NCBI RefSeq assembly: GCF_900143215.1
Contig: NZ_FRDM01000016.1
Span: 31,648 to 95,647 of the forward strand
Length of the DNA stretch: 64,000 nt
Source of the DNA: Geodermatophilus obscurus
GTDB lineage: Bacteria > Actinomycetota > Actinomycetes > Mycobacteriales > Geodermatophilaceae
Direction of reading: 5' to 3'
The notes under the pieces are model-generated. The model was not told where the DNA came from and did no database searches. It worked only from the letters and a program-made list of their open reading frames with translations. Shown here piece after piece: positions 46,870 through 57,622 of this stretch. Position numbers and translations under genes: made by a program. Numbering within the stretch: the stretch's first letter is position 1; every line of letters starts with the position of its first letter.

Positions 46870-47268
46870 ATGACGACGCAGCACACTCGCACCCGGAGCC
46901 GGCACACCTGGCACCTCGTCCGCCACTACCTGGAGATGGTCGTGGCGATGGTGGTCGGGATGGTGGTCCTGGGTCCGCTCGAGGGCCTCGTCTGGCCCGG
47001 CCTGGACGACCGGGTCGACGTGCACGCCCTGGTCATGGCCACCAACATGGCCGTCGCGATGGCCGCCTGGATGCGCTTCCGCGGCCACTCCTGGCCGGCG
47101 ATCGCCGAGATGTCGGCGGCGATGTACCTGCCGTTCGTCGTCCTTCTGGTGCCCTACTGGGCGGGCGCGGTGTCCGGCTCGTTCCTGTTCACCGCCGGAC
47201 ACGTGCTGATGCTCCCGGCCATGGCGCTGGCCATGTGGTGGCGCCTGGACGAGTACGCCCACCACTGA
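46870..47268 (+). CDS. Four-helix membrane protein of unknown function
   Basis: A 132-residue protein, basic at the N-terminus (RTRSRHTWHLVRHYLEM) with about four hydrophobic helices (VVAMVVGMVVLGPLEGLVWP; ALVMATNMAVAMAAWMRF; EMSAAMYLPFVVLLVPYWAG; LFTAGHVLMLPAMALAMWWR). Methionine-rich helices and several His residues at the membrane edges are notable. I do not recognise a family. It lies 78 bases after a response regulator on the same strand and may be its target, which is only a positional guess. Confidence 0.65.
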   Translation: MTTQHTRTRSRHTWHLVRHYLEMVVAMVVGMVVLGPLEGLVWPGLDDRVDVHALVMATNMAVAMAAWMRFRGHSWPAIAEMSAAMYLPFVVLLVPYWAGAVSGSFLFTAGHVLMLPAMALAMWWRLDEYAHH

Positions 47269-47305
47269 GCCTCGCGGCCGGCCACGGGCCTCTCCTCGGT
47301 GGCAG

Positions 47306-47392
47306 CGATGATCAGGTGACCTGACCATCGAGCGTCCTCCCTCACGGTCCACGGTGAGGGAGGACACAGCATGATCAGGGCCCCTGATCATG
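47306..47392. repeat. Three-part palindromic intergenic module, copy 3
   Basis: CGATGATCAGGT-G-ACCTGACCATCG (one mismatch), then a clear hairpin with arms GTCCTCCCTCAC and GTGAGGGAGGAC, then the perfect palindrome CATGATCAGGG-C-CCCTGATCATG. It sits between the convergent membrane-protein gene and cimA. Order, spacing and sequence match copies 1 and 2. Confidence 0.85.
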
Positions 47393-47400
47393 GCCCGGCG

Positions 47401-48975
47401 TCAGCGGTTGCGGACGGCATAGGTGAGGGCGTCGACCAGGGCGTGCCAGGAGGCCTCGACGACGTTGTCGTGCACGCCGACGGTCGTCCACTCGCCCACC
47501 CCGTCGGTGCTGTCGATGAGCACCCGGGTGGTCGCGCTGGTGCCGCCCCTCCAGCCCAGGATGCGGACCTTGTAGTCGGCCAGCGAGACGTCGGCCAGCT
47601 GCGGGTACCGGCTGACCAGCGCCTGGCGCAGCGCGTTGTCCAGCGCGTTGACCGGCCCGTTCCCCTCGCCGGTGGAGATGACCCGCTCGCCGTCCACGTG
47701 CACCTTCACGGTGGCCTCGCTGACCACGTCGCCGTTGCCCCAGTGCTCGACGGAGGTCCGGTAGCTCTCCAGTTCGAACAGCGGCGGCGGGGCGTCGGGC
47801 AGCTCGGCGCGCAGCAGCAGCTCGAAGGAGGCGTCGGCGGCCTCGAACGACCAGCCGCCGGCCTCGAGGACCTTGACCCGGTCGACCACCCGGCCGATGA
47901 CGTCGGCGTGCCCGTCGAGGTCGACACCGAGCTCGCGGCCCTTGAGCTCCACCGACGCCCGGCCGGCCATCTCGGTGACCAGGATGCGCATGTCGTTGCC
48001 GACCAGCGCCGGGTCGAGGTGGTTGTACAGCTCGGGACTGACCTTGATGGCGCTGGCGTGCAGACCCGCCTTGTGCGCGAACGCGGAGGCGCCCACGTAG
48101 GGCTGGTGCTCGTCGGGAGCGATGTTGGCCAGCTCGGCGATGGCGTGGCTGACCCGCTGCAGCTCGGCCAGGCAGCCCGCAGGCACGACCGGCAGGCCCA
48201 TCTTGGTGACCAGGTTGGCGATCAGCGCAAAGGTGTCGGCGTTGCCGGCCCGCTCGCCGTAGCCGTTCGCCGTCCCCTGCACGTGGGTCACGCCGGCCTC
48301 GACGGCGGCCAGGGAGTTGGCGACGGCGCAGCCGGTGTCGTCCTGGCAGTGGATGCCGAGCTTCCCCTCGACCCGCGCGCGGACGTCGGCGACGACCCGG
48401 CCCAGGCCCATCGGCAGCATGCCGCCGTTGGTGTCGCACAGGACGCCGACCTCGGCACCGGCGGCGAAGGCCGTCCGCAGCACCTCGACGCCGTGGTCTG
48501 GGTCGGCGGCGTACCCGTCGAAGAAGTGCTCGCAGTCGACGAAGACCCGCCGGCCGTGGCCGACGAGGAAGGCGACGGTGTCGTGCACCATCGCCAGGTT
48601 CTCCTCGAGCGTGGTCCGCAGCGCCTCGCGCACGTGCCGGACGTCGGACTTGGCGACCAGGCAGACCACCGGTGTCTCCGCGTCGAGCAGCGCCCGCACC
48701 TGGGGGTCGTCCTCGACCCGGACGCCGGCTTTGCGGGTGGCACCGAACGCGACCAGCTGGGCGTGCCGGAGCTTGAGCTCGGTGCGGGCGCGGGCGAAGA
48801 ACTCGGTGTCCTTGGGCAGCGCACCCGGCCAGCCGCCCTCGATGAAGCCGACGCCGATCTCGTCGAGCAGCCGGGCGACGGCCAGCTTGTCGGCGACGGA
48901 GTAGCTCACGCCCTCGCGCTGGGCGCCGTCGCGCAGCGTGGTGTCGAAGACGTGGAAGTCGGTACTGGTCGGCAC
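47401..48975 (-). CDS. cimA: Citramalate synthase
   Basis: A 524-residue enzyme of the HMGL-like TIM-barrel family that condenses pyruvate with acetyl-CoA to (R)-citramalate, opening the threonine-independent isoleucine route. The barrel begins FHVFDTTLRDGAQREGVSYS (DTTLRDG catalytic motif) and contains CDTNGGMLPMGLG and GIHCQDDTGCAVANSLAAVE. A C-terminal LeuA-type regulatory domain follows from about residue 380. VEGGWPGALPKDTEFF is typical of CimA rather than LeuA. It starts with GTG after GGAGGACACC and is preceded by an attenuator-like leader. Confidence 0.95.
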   Translation of the reverse strand: MPTSTDFHVFDTTLRDGAQREGVSYSVADKLAVARLLDEIGVGFIEGGWPGALPKDTEFFARARTELKLRHAQLVAFGATRKAGVRVEDDPQVRALLDAETPVVCLVAKSDVRHVREALRTTLEENLAMVHDTVAFLVGHGRRVFVDCEHFFDGYAADPDHGVEVLRTAFAAGAEVGVLCDTNGGMLPMGLGRVVADVRARVEGKLGIHCQDDTGCAVANSLAAVEAGVTHVQGTANGYGERAGNADTFALIANLVTKMGLPVVPAGCLAELQRVSHAIAELANIAPDEHQPYVGASAFAHKAGLHASAIKVSPELYNHLDPALVGNDMRILVTEMAGRASVELKGRELGVDLDGHADVIGRVVDRVKVLEAGGWSFEAADASFELLLRAELPDAPPPLFELESYRTSVEHWGNGDVVSEATVKVHVDGERVISTGEGNGPVNALDNALRQALVSRYPQLADVSLADYKVRILGWRGGTSATTRVLIDSTDGVGEWTTVGVHDNVVEASWHALVDALTYAVRNR

Positions 48976-49018
48976 GGTGTCCTCCGAGGGGACGGCGCAA
49001 CTGCCCCAGACACGAAGA

Positions 49019-49042
49019 AGACCCCCCGGGAACGGGAGGTCT
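49019..49042 (-). terminator. Attenuator terminator in the cimA leader
   Basis: On the transcribed strand AGACCTCCCG-TTCC-CGGGGGGTCT forms a ten-pair hairpin (one wobble) and is followed by TCTT. It lies between the leader peptide and cimA, where a conditional terminator is expected. A second possible hairpin, GCGCGC plus GTCC pairing with GGAC plus GCGCGC, lies between it and the leader stop. Confidence 0.7.
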
Positions 49043-49070
49043 GCGCGCGGTCCGGGGAGTGGACTGCGCG

Positions 49071-49103
49071 CTAGGCGATGGTGATCGAGCCGGTTCGGTG
49101 CAT
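49071..49103 (-). CDS. cimA leader peptide
   Basis: ATG CAC CGA ACC GGC TCG ATC ACC ATC GCC TAG encodes MHRTGSITIA, preceded by GGAGG three bases before the ATG. It contains two isoleucine codons close to the stop and one threonine between them, suited to sense charged tRNA-Ile. Pausing there would favour the alternative hairpin over the terminator downstream. The arrangement is that of amino-acid attenuation, for the enzyme that starts isoleucine synthesis. Confidence 0.6.
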   Translation of the reverse strand: MHRTGSITIA

Positions 49104-49117
49104 CGTCCTCCAGTGAA

Positions 49118-49150
49118 GCACGCGCCCCGCCGTCCCCGGCGGGCGCGTGC
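49118..49150. terminator. Hairpin between leuB and the cimA leader
   Basis: GCACGCGCCCCGCC and GGCGGGCGCGTGC pair over 13 positions with one bulge. It lies on the leuB side of the leader, so it may end leuB transcripts, leaving cimA under its own promoter. No T-run follows. Confidence 0.55.
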
Positions 49151-49165
49151 TCGGGACGACAGGGC

Positions 49166-49317
49166 GGCCACCCTCCAGGGACCCACGCCGAGCCTCGTGA
49201 GGTGATGGAACGGCCCCTCTGCAGGGTCCCGCCGCGAGCCTGCCAGCGGTGGGGGCAGTGGAAGGACCCCGTCCTCCTCACGCCTCGCACGCTCGGCGCG
49301 AGCCTCGGGACGGGGCC
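49166..49317 (-). repeat. Composite stop-proximal stem-loop repeat after leuB
   Basis: Directly after the leuB stop (minus strand) comes ACGGCCCCGTCCCGAGGCTC, the GCCGAGCGTGCGAGGC core, GGACGGGGTCCTTCC, then a second, oppositely oriented unit ending in a CCTGCAGAGGGGCC stretch. A third, weaker unit follows toward the leader. The first two units are nearly identical in order and sequence to the element after DUF3515 at 21740-21848. Confidence 0.75.
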
Positions 49318-49319
49318 GT

Positions 49320-50342
49320 TCAGCCGCCGGCGAGCGCGGCGAGCCGGTCGCCGACCTCCTCGGTGCGGACCTGGGCCGCCGGGTCGCGGGTGGAGAGGTC
49401 GAAGGCGACCGCGGCGTCGATCTTGCGGGCCTGGTCGGCGCGGCCGAGGTGCTCGAGCAGCAGCCCCACCGACAGCACGGTGGCCGTCGGGTCGGCGACG
49501 CCCTTGCCGGCGATGTCCGGCGCCGAGCCGTGCACCGGCTCGAACATGCTCGGGTTCGTGCCGGAGGCGTCGAGGTTGCCGCTGGCGGCCAGCCCGATGC
49601 CGCCGGTGACGGCCGCGGCCAGGTCGGTGACGATGTCGCCGAACAGGTTGTCGGTGACGATGACGTCGAAGCGGCCCGGGTCGGTCACGAAGAACATCGA
49701 GGCCGCGTCGACGTGCTGGTAGGCGACGGTGACCTCGGGGAACTCCGCGGAGACCTCCTCGACCGTCCGCGACCACAACGAGCCGGCGTGGGTGAGGACG
49801 TTGGTCTTGTGGATCAGCGTCAGGTGCCGGCGCGGGCGCGCGGTGGCCCGCTCGAACGCGTAGCGGACGACCCGCTCGACGCCGAACGCGGTGTTCAGGC
49901 TGACCTCGGTGGCCACCTCGTGCGGGGTGTCGCGGCGCAGCACGCCGCCGTTGCCCACGTACGGCCCCTCGGTGCCCTCGCGCACGCACAGCATGTCGAT
50001 GGCGCCGGGCTCGGCCAGCGGGCTGGGAACGCCGTCGAACAGCCGGGCCGGGCGCAGGTTGACGTGGTGGTCGAGCTCGAAGCGCAGCCGCAGCAGCAGC
50101 CCGCGCTCGAGGATGCCCGGCGGGACGCTCGGGTCGCCGATGGCACCCAGCAGGATCGCGTCGTGCCGGCGCAGCTCGTCGAGCACCGTGTCCGGCAGCA
50201 GCTCGCCGGTGCGCTGCCACCGCGACGCACCGAGGTCGTAGGGGGTGCTCTCGACGTCGGGAGCGATCGCGCGGAGGACCTTGAGGCCCTCGGCCACCAC
50301 CTCCGGGCCGATGCCGTCTCCAGGGATCACTGCCAGGCGCAT
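49320..50342 (-). CDS. leuB: 3-isopropylmalate dehydrogenase
   Basis: A 340-residue NAD-dependent decarboxylating dehydrogenase of leucine synthesis. It begins [20 protein letters not shown]. It has the substrate-arginine block [17 protein letters not shown], the catalytic-lysine [17 protein letters not shown], and [20 protein letters not shown] (metal-binding Asp residues), with the NAD-binding [20 protein letters not shown]. With cimA nearby it may also act on 3-methylmalate. It lies 16 bases after serA in the same direction. Confidence 0.97.
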   Translation of the reverse strand: MRLAVIPGDGIGPEVVAEGLKVLRAIAPDVESTPYDLGASRWQRTGELLPDTVLDELRRHDAILLGAIGDPSVPPGILERGLLLRLRFELDHHVNLRPARLFDGVPSPLAEPGAIDMLCVREGTEGPYVGNGGVLRRDTPHEVATEVSLNTAFGVERVVRYAFERATARPRRHLTLIHKTNVLTHAGSLWSRTVEEVSAEFPEVTVAYQHVDAASMFFVTDPGRFDVIVTDNLFGDIVTDLAAAVTGGIGLAASGNLDASGTNPSMFEPVHGSAPDIAGKGVADPTATVLSVGLLLEHLGRADQARKIDAAVAFDLSTRDPAAQVRTEEVGDRLAALAGG

Positions 50343-50358
50343 GGGCACCGACCCTAGG

Positions 50359-51960
50359 TCAGCGGGGGGTGAGGTCCGCGGAGCGGGCCTCACGCGCGCC
50401 GATCCGGCCGGCGATGTCGCCGAGCAGCTCGGCGGTGACCGGGCTGTCCACGGTCACCGCCATGAGCGCCTCGCCGCCGCGGGTGGTCCGGCTGACCTGC
50501 GCGCCGGCGATGTTGATGCCGGCCTCGCCCAGCGTCGCGCCGACCGTGCCGACGACGCCCGGCCGGTCGGTGTAGATGAAGAACAGCAGGTAGCCCGCCG
50601 CATCCAGGTCCATGTCGAAGCCGTTGACCTCGACCAGCTTGGGCACCTGGTTCTTGCCGAAGAGAGTGCCGGAGACGGTCACCTCGGTGCCGTCGGCCAT
50701 CGCGCCGCGGACGCTGATGAGGTTGCGGTAGTCCGGGCTCTCCAGCTCGCTGGTCAGCGCCACCTCGAGACCGCGCTGCTCGGCGAACAGCGGGGCGTTG
50801 ACGTAGGTGACCTGCTCCTCGATCACGTCGGAGAACACGCCCTTGAGGACGGCGAGCTGCAGCACCGAGTCGTCGAACTCGGCGATCTTGCCGCGGACCT
50901 CTACGGTCACCGACTGGGCCAGCCCGCCGGCGACGGCGGTGAACACGCGGCCGAGCTTCTCGGCCAGGGGCAGGCCGGGGCGGACGTCCTCGGCGACGAC
51001 CCCGCCGGCCTGGACGTTCACCGCGTCCGGCACGAACTCGCCCTGCAGCGCCAGCCGCACCGACTGCGCCACCGCGGTGCCGGCCTTGTCCTGCGCCTCC
51101 GTGGTGGACGCGCCCAGGTGCGGGGTGACGACGGTGTTCGGCAGCCCGAACAGCGGGCTGTCGGTGCACGGCTCCGTGGCGTAGACGTCGATGCCGGCGG
51201 CGCCGACCTGACCCGACGCCAGCGCCTCGGCGAGGGCGGCCTCGTCGACCAGCCCGCCGCGCGCGGCGTTGACGACGATCACACCGCGCTTGGTGGTGGC
51301 CAGCTCGGCGGCGCCGATGAGGCCGAGGGTCTCCGGCGTCTTGGGCAGGTGGATGGTGATGAAGTCCGCCTCGCGGAGCAGGTCCTCCAGCGACACCATG
51401 CGCACACCGAGCTGCGCGGCCCGGCCCGGCTGGATGTAGGGGTCGTAGGCGATCAGCGTGACGCCGAAGGCGGCCAGGCGCTGGGCGACCAGCTGGCCGA
51501 TCCGGCCCAGCCCGACCACGCCGACGACCTTGTCGGTGACCTCGACGCCGGTGAACCTCGAGCGCTTCCAGGTGCCCTCGCGCAGCGACGCGTCGGCGGC
51601 CGGGATGTGCCGGGCGGCGGCCAGCAGCAACGCCACCGCGTGCTCGGCCGCGCTGACGATGTTCGACGTCGGCGCGTTGACGACCATCACGCCGCGCTCG
51701 GTGGCCGCGGCCACGTCGACGTTGTCCAGGCCGATGCCGGCCCGGGCGACGACCTTCAGGTTCGGAGCGGCGGCCAGTGCCTCGGCGTCGATCTGCGTGG
51801 CGCTGCGGATCATCACGGCGGCGGCGTCGGCCAGTGCCGGCAGCAGAGCGGCGCGGTCGGCTCCGTCGACGTGCCGGATCTCGACGTCGCGCCCCAGCAC
51901 CTCCAGCACGCTGGGGGCGAGCTCCTCGGCTATCAGGACGACGGGCGCGGTCGTGGTCAC
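50359..51960 (-). CDS. serA: D-3-phosphoglycerate dehydrogenase
   Basis: A 533-residue long-type PGDH. The catalytic and NAD-binding domains show [33 protein letters not shown] Rossmann motif ([20 protein letters not shown]), [18 protein letters not shown] and [18 protein letters not shown]-terminal intervening (ASB) domain and an ACT domain ([20 protein letters not shown]) follow, the actinobacterial/mycobacterial form with serine feedback. GTG start. It is divergent from a Pro-rich membrane protein gene and forms a serA-leuB operon. Confidence 0.97.
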   Translation of the reverse strand: MTTTAPVVLIAEELAPSVLEVLGRDVEIRHVDGADRAALLPALADAAAVMIRSATQIDAEALAAAPNLKVVARAGIGLDNVDVAAATERGVMVVNAPTSNIVSAAEHAVALLLAAARHIPAADASLREGTWKRSRFTGVEVTDKVVGVVGLGRIGQLVAQRLAAFGVTLIAYDPYIQPGRAAQLGVRMVSLEDLLREADFITIHLPKTPETLGLIGAAELATTKRGVIVVNAARGGLVDEAALAEALASGQVGAAGIDVYATEPCTDSPLFGLPNTVVTPHLGASTTEAQDKAGTAVAQSVRLALQGEFVPDAVNVQAGGVVAEDVRPGLPLAEKLGRVFTAVAGGLAQSVTVEVRGKIAEFDDSVLQLAVLKGVFSDVIEEQVTYVNAPLFAEQRGLEVALTSELESPDYRNLISVRGAMADGTEVTVSGTLFGKNQVPKLVEVNGFDMDLDAAGYLLFFIYTDRPGVVGTVGATLGEAGINIAGAQVSRTTRGGEALMAVTVDSPVTAELLGDIAGRIGAREARSADLTPR

Positions 51961-52139
51961 GGGGGCACAGCCTAGGGACGACGGCCGCCGCCGGGCCGAC
52001 CGCCCCGCCCCGTCACCGGGCACCCCCGCCGGAGGGTGGGGTCGCTTGCCCGGGTACGGACGGACGGACATCCTGGCCGCACGACCAGGCTGTCCTGGCC
52101 GCGAACGGTCGGCGGACGCCGGCGCCGACGGAGGGAACC

Positions 52140-52928
52140 ATGAGCACCCACGACGACGAGCACGGCTCCGGCACCGACCCGCGGTACCAGCCCCCGCAGC
52201 AGTACGGGCAGCCGCCGCAGTACGGGTCGGGCGGGCAGCAGGGGCAGCCGTACGGGGGCCAGCAGTACCACCCCTCCCCCTACGGCCAGGGCCAGCCGCA
52301 GGCCCAACCGCACGGCCAGGCCGGGTACCCGCAGTACGGCCAGCCGGGCGGCTACGGCTCGTACCCACCCCAGGGTCAGTACGGGCAGTACGGCGGCCAG
52401 TACGGACCGTACGGCCAGACGGCGGTGCCGGCCCGGCCCGCGCCGGTCGTCGTGGCCGCGGTGCTCGGCTTCGTCTTCAGCGCGTTCGGCGCGCTGATGA
52501 CCGTGGGGCTGCTCCTCGGCGGGGCGCTGCTCGGGACCGTCCTCGAGGACGTCGTCGCCAGTGACCCCACCCTGAGCGACGTCGACCCCAGCGAGCTCGG
52601 CGAGGTCACCGACTTCGCGTTGCTCTTCGGGGTCGGCTTCGGGGTGCTCGCCCTCCTCTGGACGGCGCTCATGATCTGGGGCTCGGTGCGCGCGCTGACC
52701 GGACGCAGCCGCGTGCTGCTGCTGGTGGGCGGGGGGATCGCGGTGGCGCTCACCGGGTTGCTCCTGCTCGCCGTCCTCTCCGGCGTCTCCACCGGTGAGG
52801 TGGGTGGGGGCGAGCTCGTGTTCTCCCTGCTGCTGTTCCTCGCGGCCCTGGCGATCGTCGTGCTGCTCTGCCTGCGGCCGGCCGCGCAGTTCTACGCCGC
52901 GCACCGCGCCCGACGGGCCGCCCGCTGA
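52140..52928 (+). CDS. Membrane protein with Gln/Pro/Tyr-rich N-terminus
   Basis: A 262-residue protein. Residues about 15-95 are a disordered low-complexity tail with repeated QYGQ, PQYG and GQPYGG units. Four transmembrane helices follow (PAPVVVAAVLGFVFSAFGAL; FALLFGVGFGVLALLWTALM; VLLLVGGGIAVALTGLLLLA; LVFSLLLFLAALAIVVLLCL). A polar loop after helix 1 reads DPTLSDVDPSELGE. Actinobacteria have many such proline/tyrosine-rich DUF4190-like or DUF4064-like proteins of unknown role. It is coupled to the next gene by a one-base overlap. Confidence 0.8.
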   Translation: MSTHDDEHGSGTDPRYQPPQQYGQPPQYGSGGQQGQPYGGQQYHPSPYGQGQPQAQPHGQAGYPQYGQPGGYGSYPPQGQYGQYGGQYGPYGQTAVPARPAPVVVAAVLGFVFSAFGALMTVGLLLGGALLGTVLEDVVASDPTLSDVDPSELGEVTDFALLFGVGFGVLALLWTALMIWGSVRALTGRSRVLLLVGGGIAVALTGLLLLAVLSGVSTGEVGGGELVFSLLLFLAALAIVVLLCLRPAAQFYAAHRARRAAR

Positions 52929-53404
52929 TGCCCGGAGGAGAACGCCCCGTGTCCTCGACCGGTCGTCCCGAACCGCCGGACCGCGGCCCGCTGGGCCGAT
53001 TCGGAGCCCCGGTCGGCCAGGGAAGCCAGCGCCCGCCGCATGTGCTGGTCGCGACCGTGGCCGGCTTCCTCGAGGCCGGGCTGCTGGTGCTCGCGGCCCT
53101 GGCCTACTTCCTGGCGAGCGTGCGTGAGCCGAGCTTCGTCGTGTTCGGCGCCGTCTTCCTCGGCCTCTTCCTCGCCTGCCTCCTGGGCAGCGTCCAGGTG
53201 CTGCGGGGTAGGAACCGCGCCGTCCTGATGGTCGCCGGCGGCGTCGCGGCCGCGATCGCCCTGGTCCTGATCGCGATCTCCGTGGCCGGCGGAACCGGCT
53301 TCGATGCCTTCTCCGCGCTCGTCGTGCTGCTGGGGGTGGCCGCCGTCGTGCTGCTGCTGCAGGCGCCGTCCCGGGACTGGTTCGCCGCCCGCCGCGAGCG
53401 TTAG
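52928..53404 (+). CDS. Four-helix membrane protein, partner of the preceding gene
   Basis: A 158-residue protein with a short Pro-rich N-terminus and four hydrophobic segments (VLVATVAGFLEAGLLVLAAL; SFVVFGAVFLGLFLACLLGS; VLMVAGGVAAAIALVLIAIS; FSALVVLLGVAAVVLLLQAP), ending DWFAARRER. The last helix and FAARR tail resemble the end of the upstream protein (FYAAHRARRAAR), so the two may be diverged paralogues of one four-helix unit. Its ATG overlaps the upstream stop by one base. Function unknown. Confidence 0.78.
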   Translation: MPGGERPVSSTGRPEPPDRGPLGRFGAPVGQGSQRPPHVLVATVAGFLEAGLLVLAALAYFLASVREPSFVVFGAVFLGLFLACLLGSVQVLRGRNRAVLMVAGGVAAAIALVLIAISVAGGTGFDAFSALVVLLGVAAVVLLLQAPSRDWFAARRER

Positions 53405-53417
53405 CCCGGGAACGCGA

Positions 53418-53450
53418 GAGGCCCCCGCTGCCGTGGGCAGCGGGGGCCTC
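53418..53450 (+). terminator. Terminator of the two membrane-protein genes
   Basis: GAGGCCCCCGCTGCC and its exact complement, 15-base arms with a GTG loop, begin about 14 bases after the stop. It is a stronger hairpin than most in the window, with no T-run. Confidence 0.8.
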
Positions 53451-53465
53451 GTGACGCACGGGTGC

Positions 53466-53527
53466 GGCCACCTTTCAGGGACTCTCCGCCTGCGCCTGCG
53501 AGGCGGAGGGGGAACGATGGTCCTTCT
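53466..53527 (-). repeat. Stop-proximal GC stem-loop after ilvC (divergent copy)
   Basis: On the minus strand the element starts right at the ilvC stop with AGAAGGACCATCGTTCCCCC and ends GTCCCTGAAAGGTGGCC. The CCGCCTCGCAGGCGCAGGCGG centre pairs with itself. It keeps the AGGACC opening and the GGCC end of the family but is more diverged than the ilvN and ilvB copies. Confidence 0.6.
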
Positions 53528-57146
<3,619 letters not shown>

Positions 57147-57171
57147 GGCGTCTCCTGGCCTTGCCTGTGTC

Positions 57172-57216
57172 ATTGCCTGCTGCGGGATTGCCTGCTGCGG
57201 AACTGCCTGCTGCGGG
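57172..57216 (-). repeat. Three tandem 15-bp repeats in the ilvB 5' untranslated region
   Basis: ATTGCCTGCTGCGGG, ATTGCCTGCTGCGGA and ACTGCCTGCTGCGGG follow each other without gaps, between the attenuator terminator and ilvB. The unit length of five codons has no coding meaning here. They could affect translation of ilvB, bind a protein, or be a polymerase slippage product. Confidence 0.8.
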
Positions 57217-57309
57217 GGCGCCCCGGACGGGGCCGTGCGGTGTGCGGCGCGGGTGCCTGCGGCGCGGGCCGGCGGCCGTCGGGAGGGAGGTCGGGGCCCG
57301 CAAACGAAA

Positions 57310-57340
57310 GACCCCTCGTGCCTGCGGGCACAGAGGGGTC
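57310..57340 (-). terminator. Attenuator terminator in the ilvB leader
   Basis: On the transcribed strand GACCCCTC-T-GTGCC pairs with GGCAC-GAGGGGTC across a CGCA loop, with one bulge, followed by TTTCGTTT. It is the strongest T-tailed terminator in the window. It lies between the leader peptide and ilvB. Just upstream, GCGCGTCGGTC and GACCGACGCGC form a second hairpin beginning at the leader stop codon. Confidence 0.82.
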
Positions 57341-57367
57341 AGCGCGTCGGTCGGGAGGACCGACGCG

Positions 57368-57403
57368 CTAGGCGACTACGAGGAGCAGGCACGCCGGACG
57401 CAC
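57368..57403 (-). CDS. ilvB leader peptide
   Basis: GTG CGT CCG GCG TGC CTG CTC CTC GTA GTC GCC TAG encodes VRPACLLLVVA. Three leucine and two valine codons in a row lie just before the stop, suitable to sense charged tRNA-Leu and tRNA-Val. The stop codon touches the first hairpin of the leader. This is the classic arrangement of ilvBNC attenuation, also described in Streptomyces and Corynebacterium. Confidence 0.75.
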   Translation of the reverse strand: MRPACLLLVVA

Positions 57404-57409
57404 GCCGCC

Positions 57410-57439
57410 ACTGTGCGCCTCGACCAGCCGCCTCGTCAA
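57410..57439 (-). promoter_or_regulatory. Candidate ilvBNC promoter
   Basis: TTGACG is 18 bases before CACAGT, an acceptable -35 and a weak -10. Transcription would then start within a few bases of the leader GTG, giving a leaderless leader peptide. Only the -35 is convincing. Confidence 0.35.
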
Positions 57440-57440
57440 C

Positions 57441-57469
57441 CACGTCGTCCCACTGCATGGGACGACGTG
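57441..57469. promoter_or_regulatory. Perfect 12-bp-arm inverted repeat upstream of the ilvB promoter
   Basis: CACGTCGTCCCA, a CTGCA spacer and TGGGACGACGTG form an exact inverted repeat just upstream of the candidate -35. Such size and symmetry suggest a binding site for a dimeric regulator. TGGGAC also occurs at the start of the IclR-type regulator beside leuC, so the same protein might bind both, which is speculation. Confidence 0.5.
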
Positions 57470-57622
57470 TCGTCAGACGTGGGATGGCAGCCGGTCGCCG
57501 GCGGGCCCGCCCGGACAGGGCGCGGCCAGCACCGCCGGCAGAGCGAGCGGGGCCCGGTCAGCTCCAGGACCGCGGTGGCGGCGGCGAGCGACCCGAGCAG
57601 CCCGAGGACCGGACCGGAGGCT
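57470..57622. other. Gap between the GGDEF-EAL gene and the ilvB upstream region
   Basis: No RNA or hairpin of note was seen. One minus-strand frame reads SGPVLGLLGSLAAATAVLEL, which faintly recalls the C-terminal helix of ThiF/MoeB-type proteins, but it lacks a start and context. Confidence 0.3.

Noticed and set aside
12432..47392. CRISPR-like interpretation of the repeated palindromes
   Set aside because: Copies are isolated, unequal and far apart, with no regularly spaced unit and no cas genes.
57470..57622. Possible ThiF/MoeB C-terminal remnant (SGPVLGLLGSLAAATAVLEL)
   Set aside because: Only one helix-like stretch resembles the family; no start, no neighbouring similarity and no catalytic motif, so chance similarity is likely.
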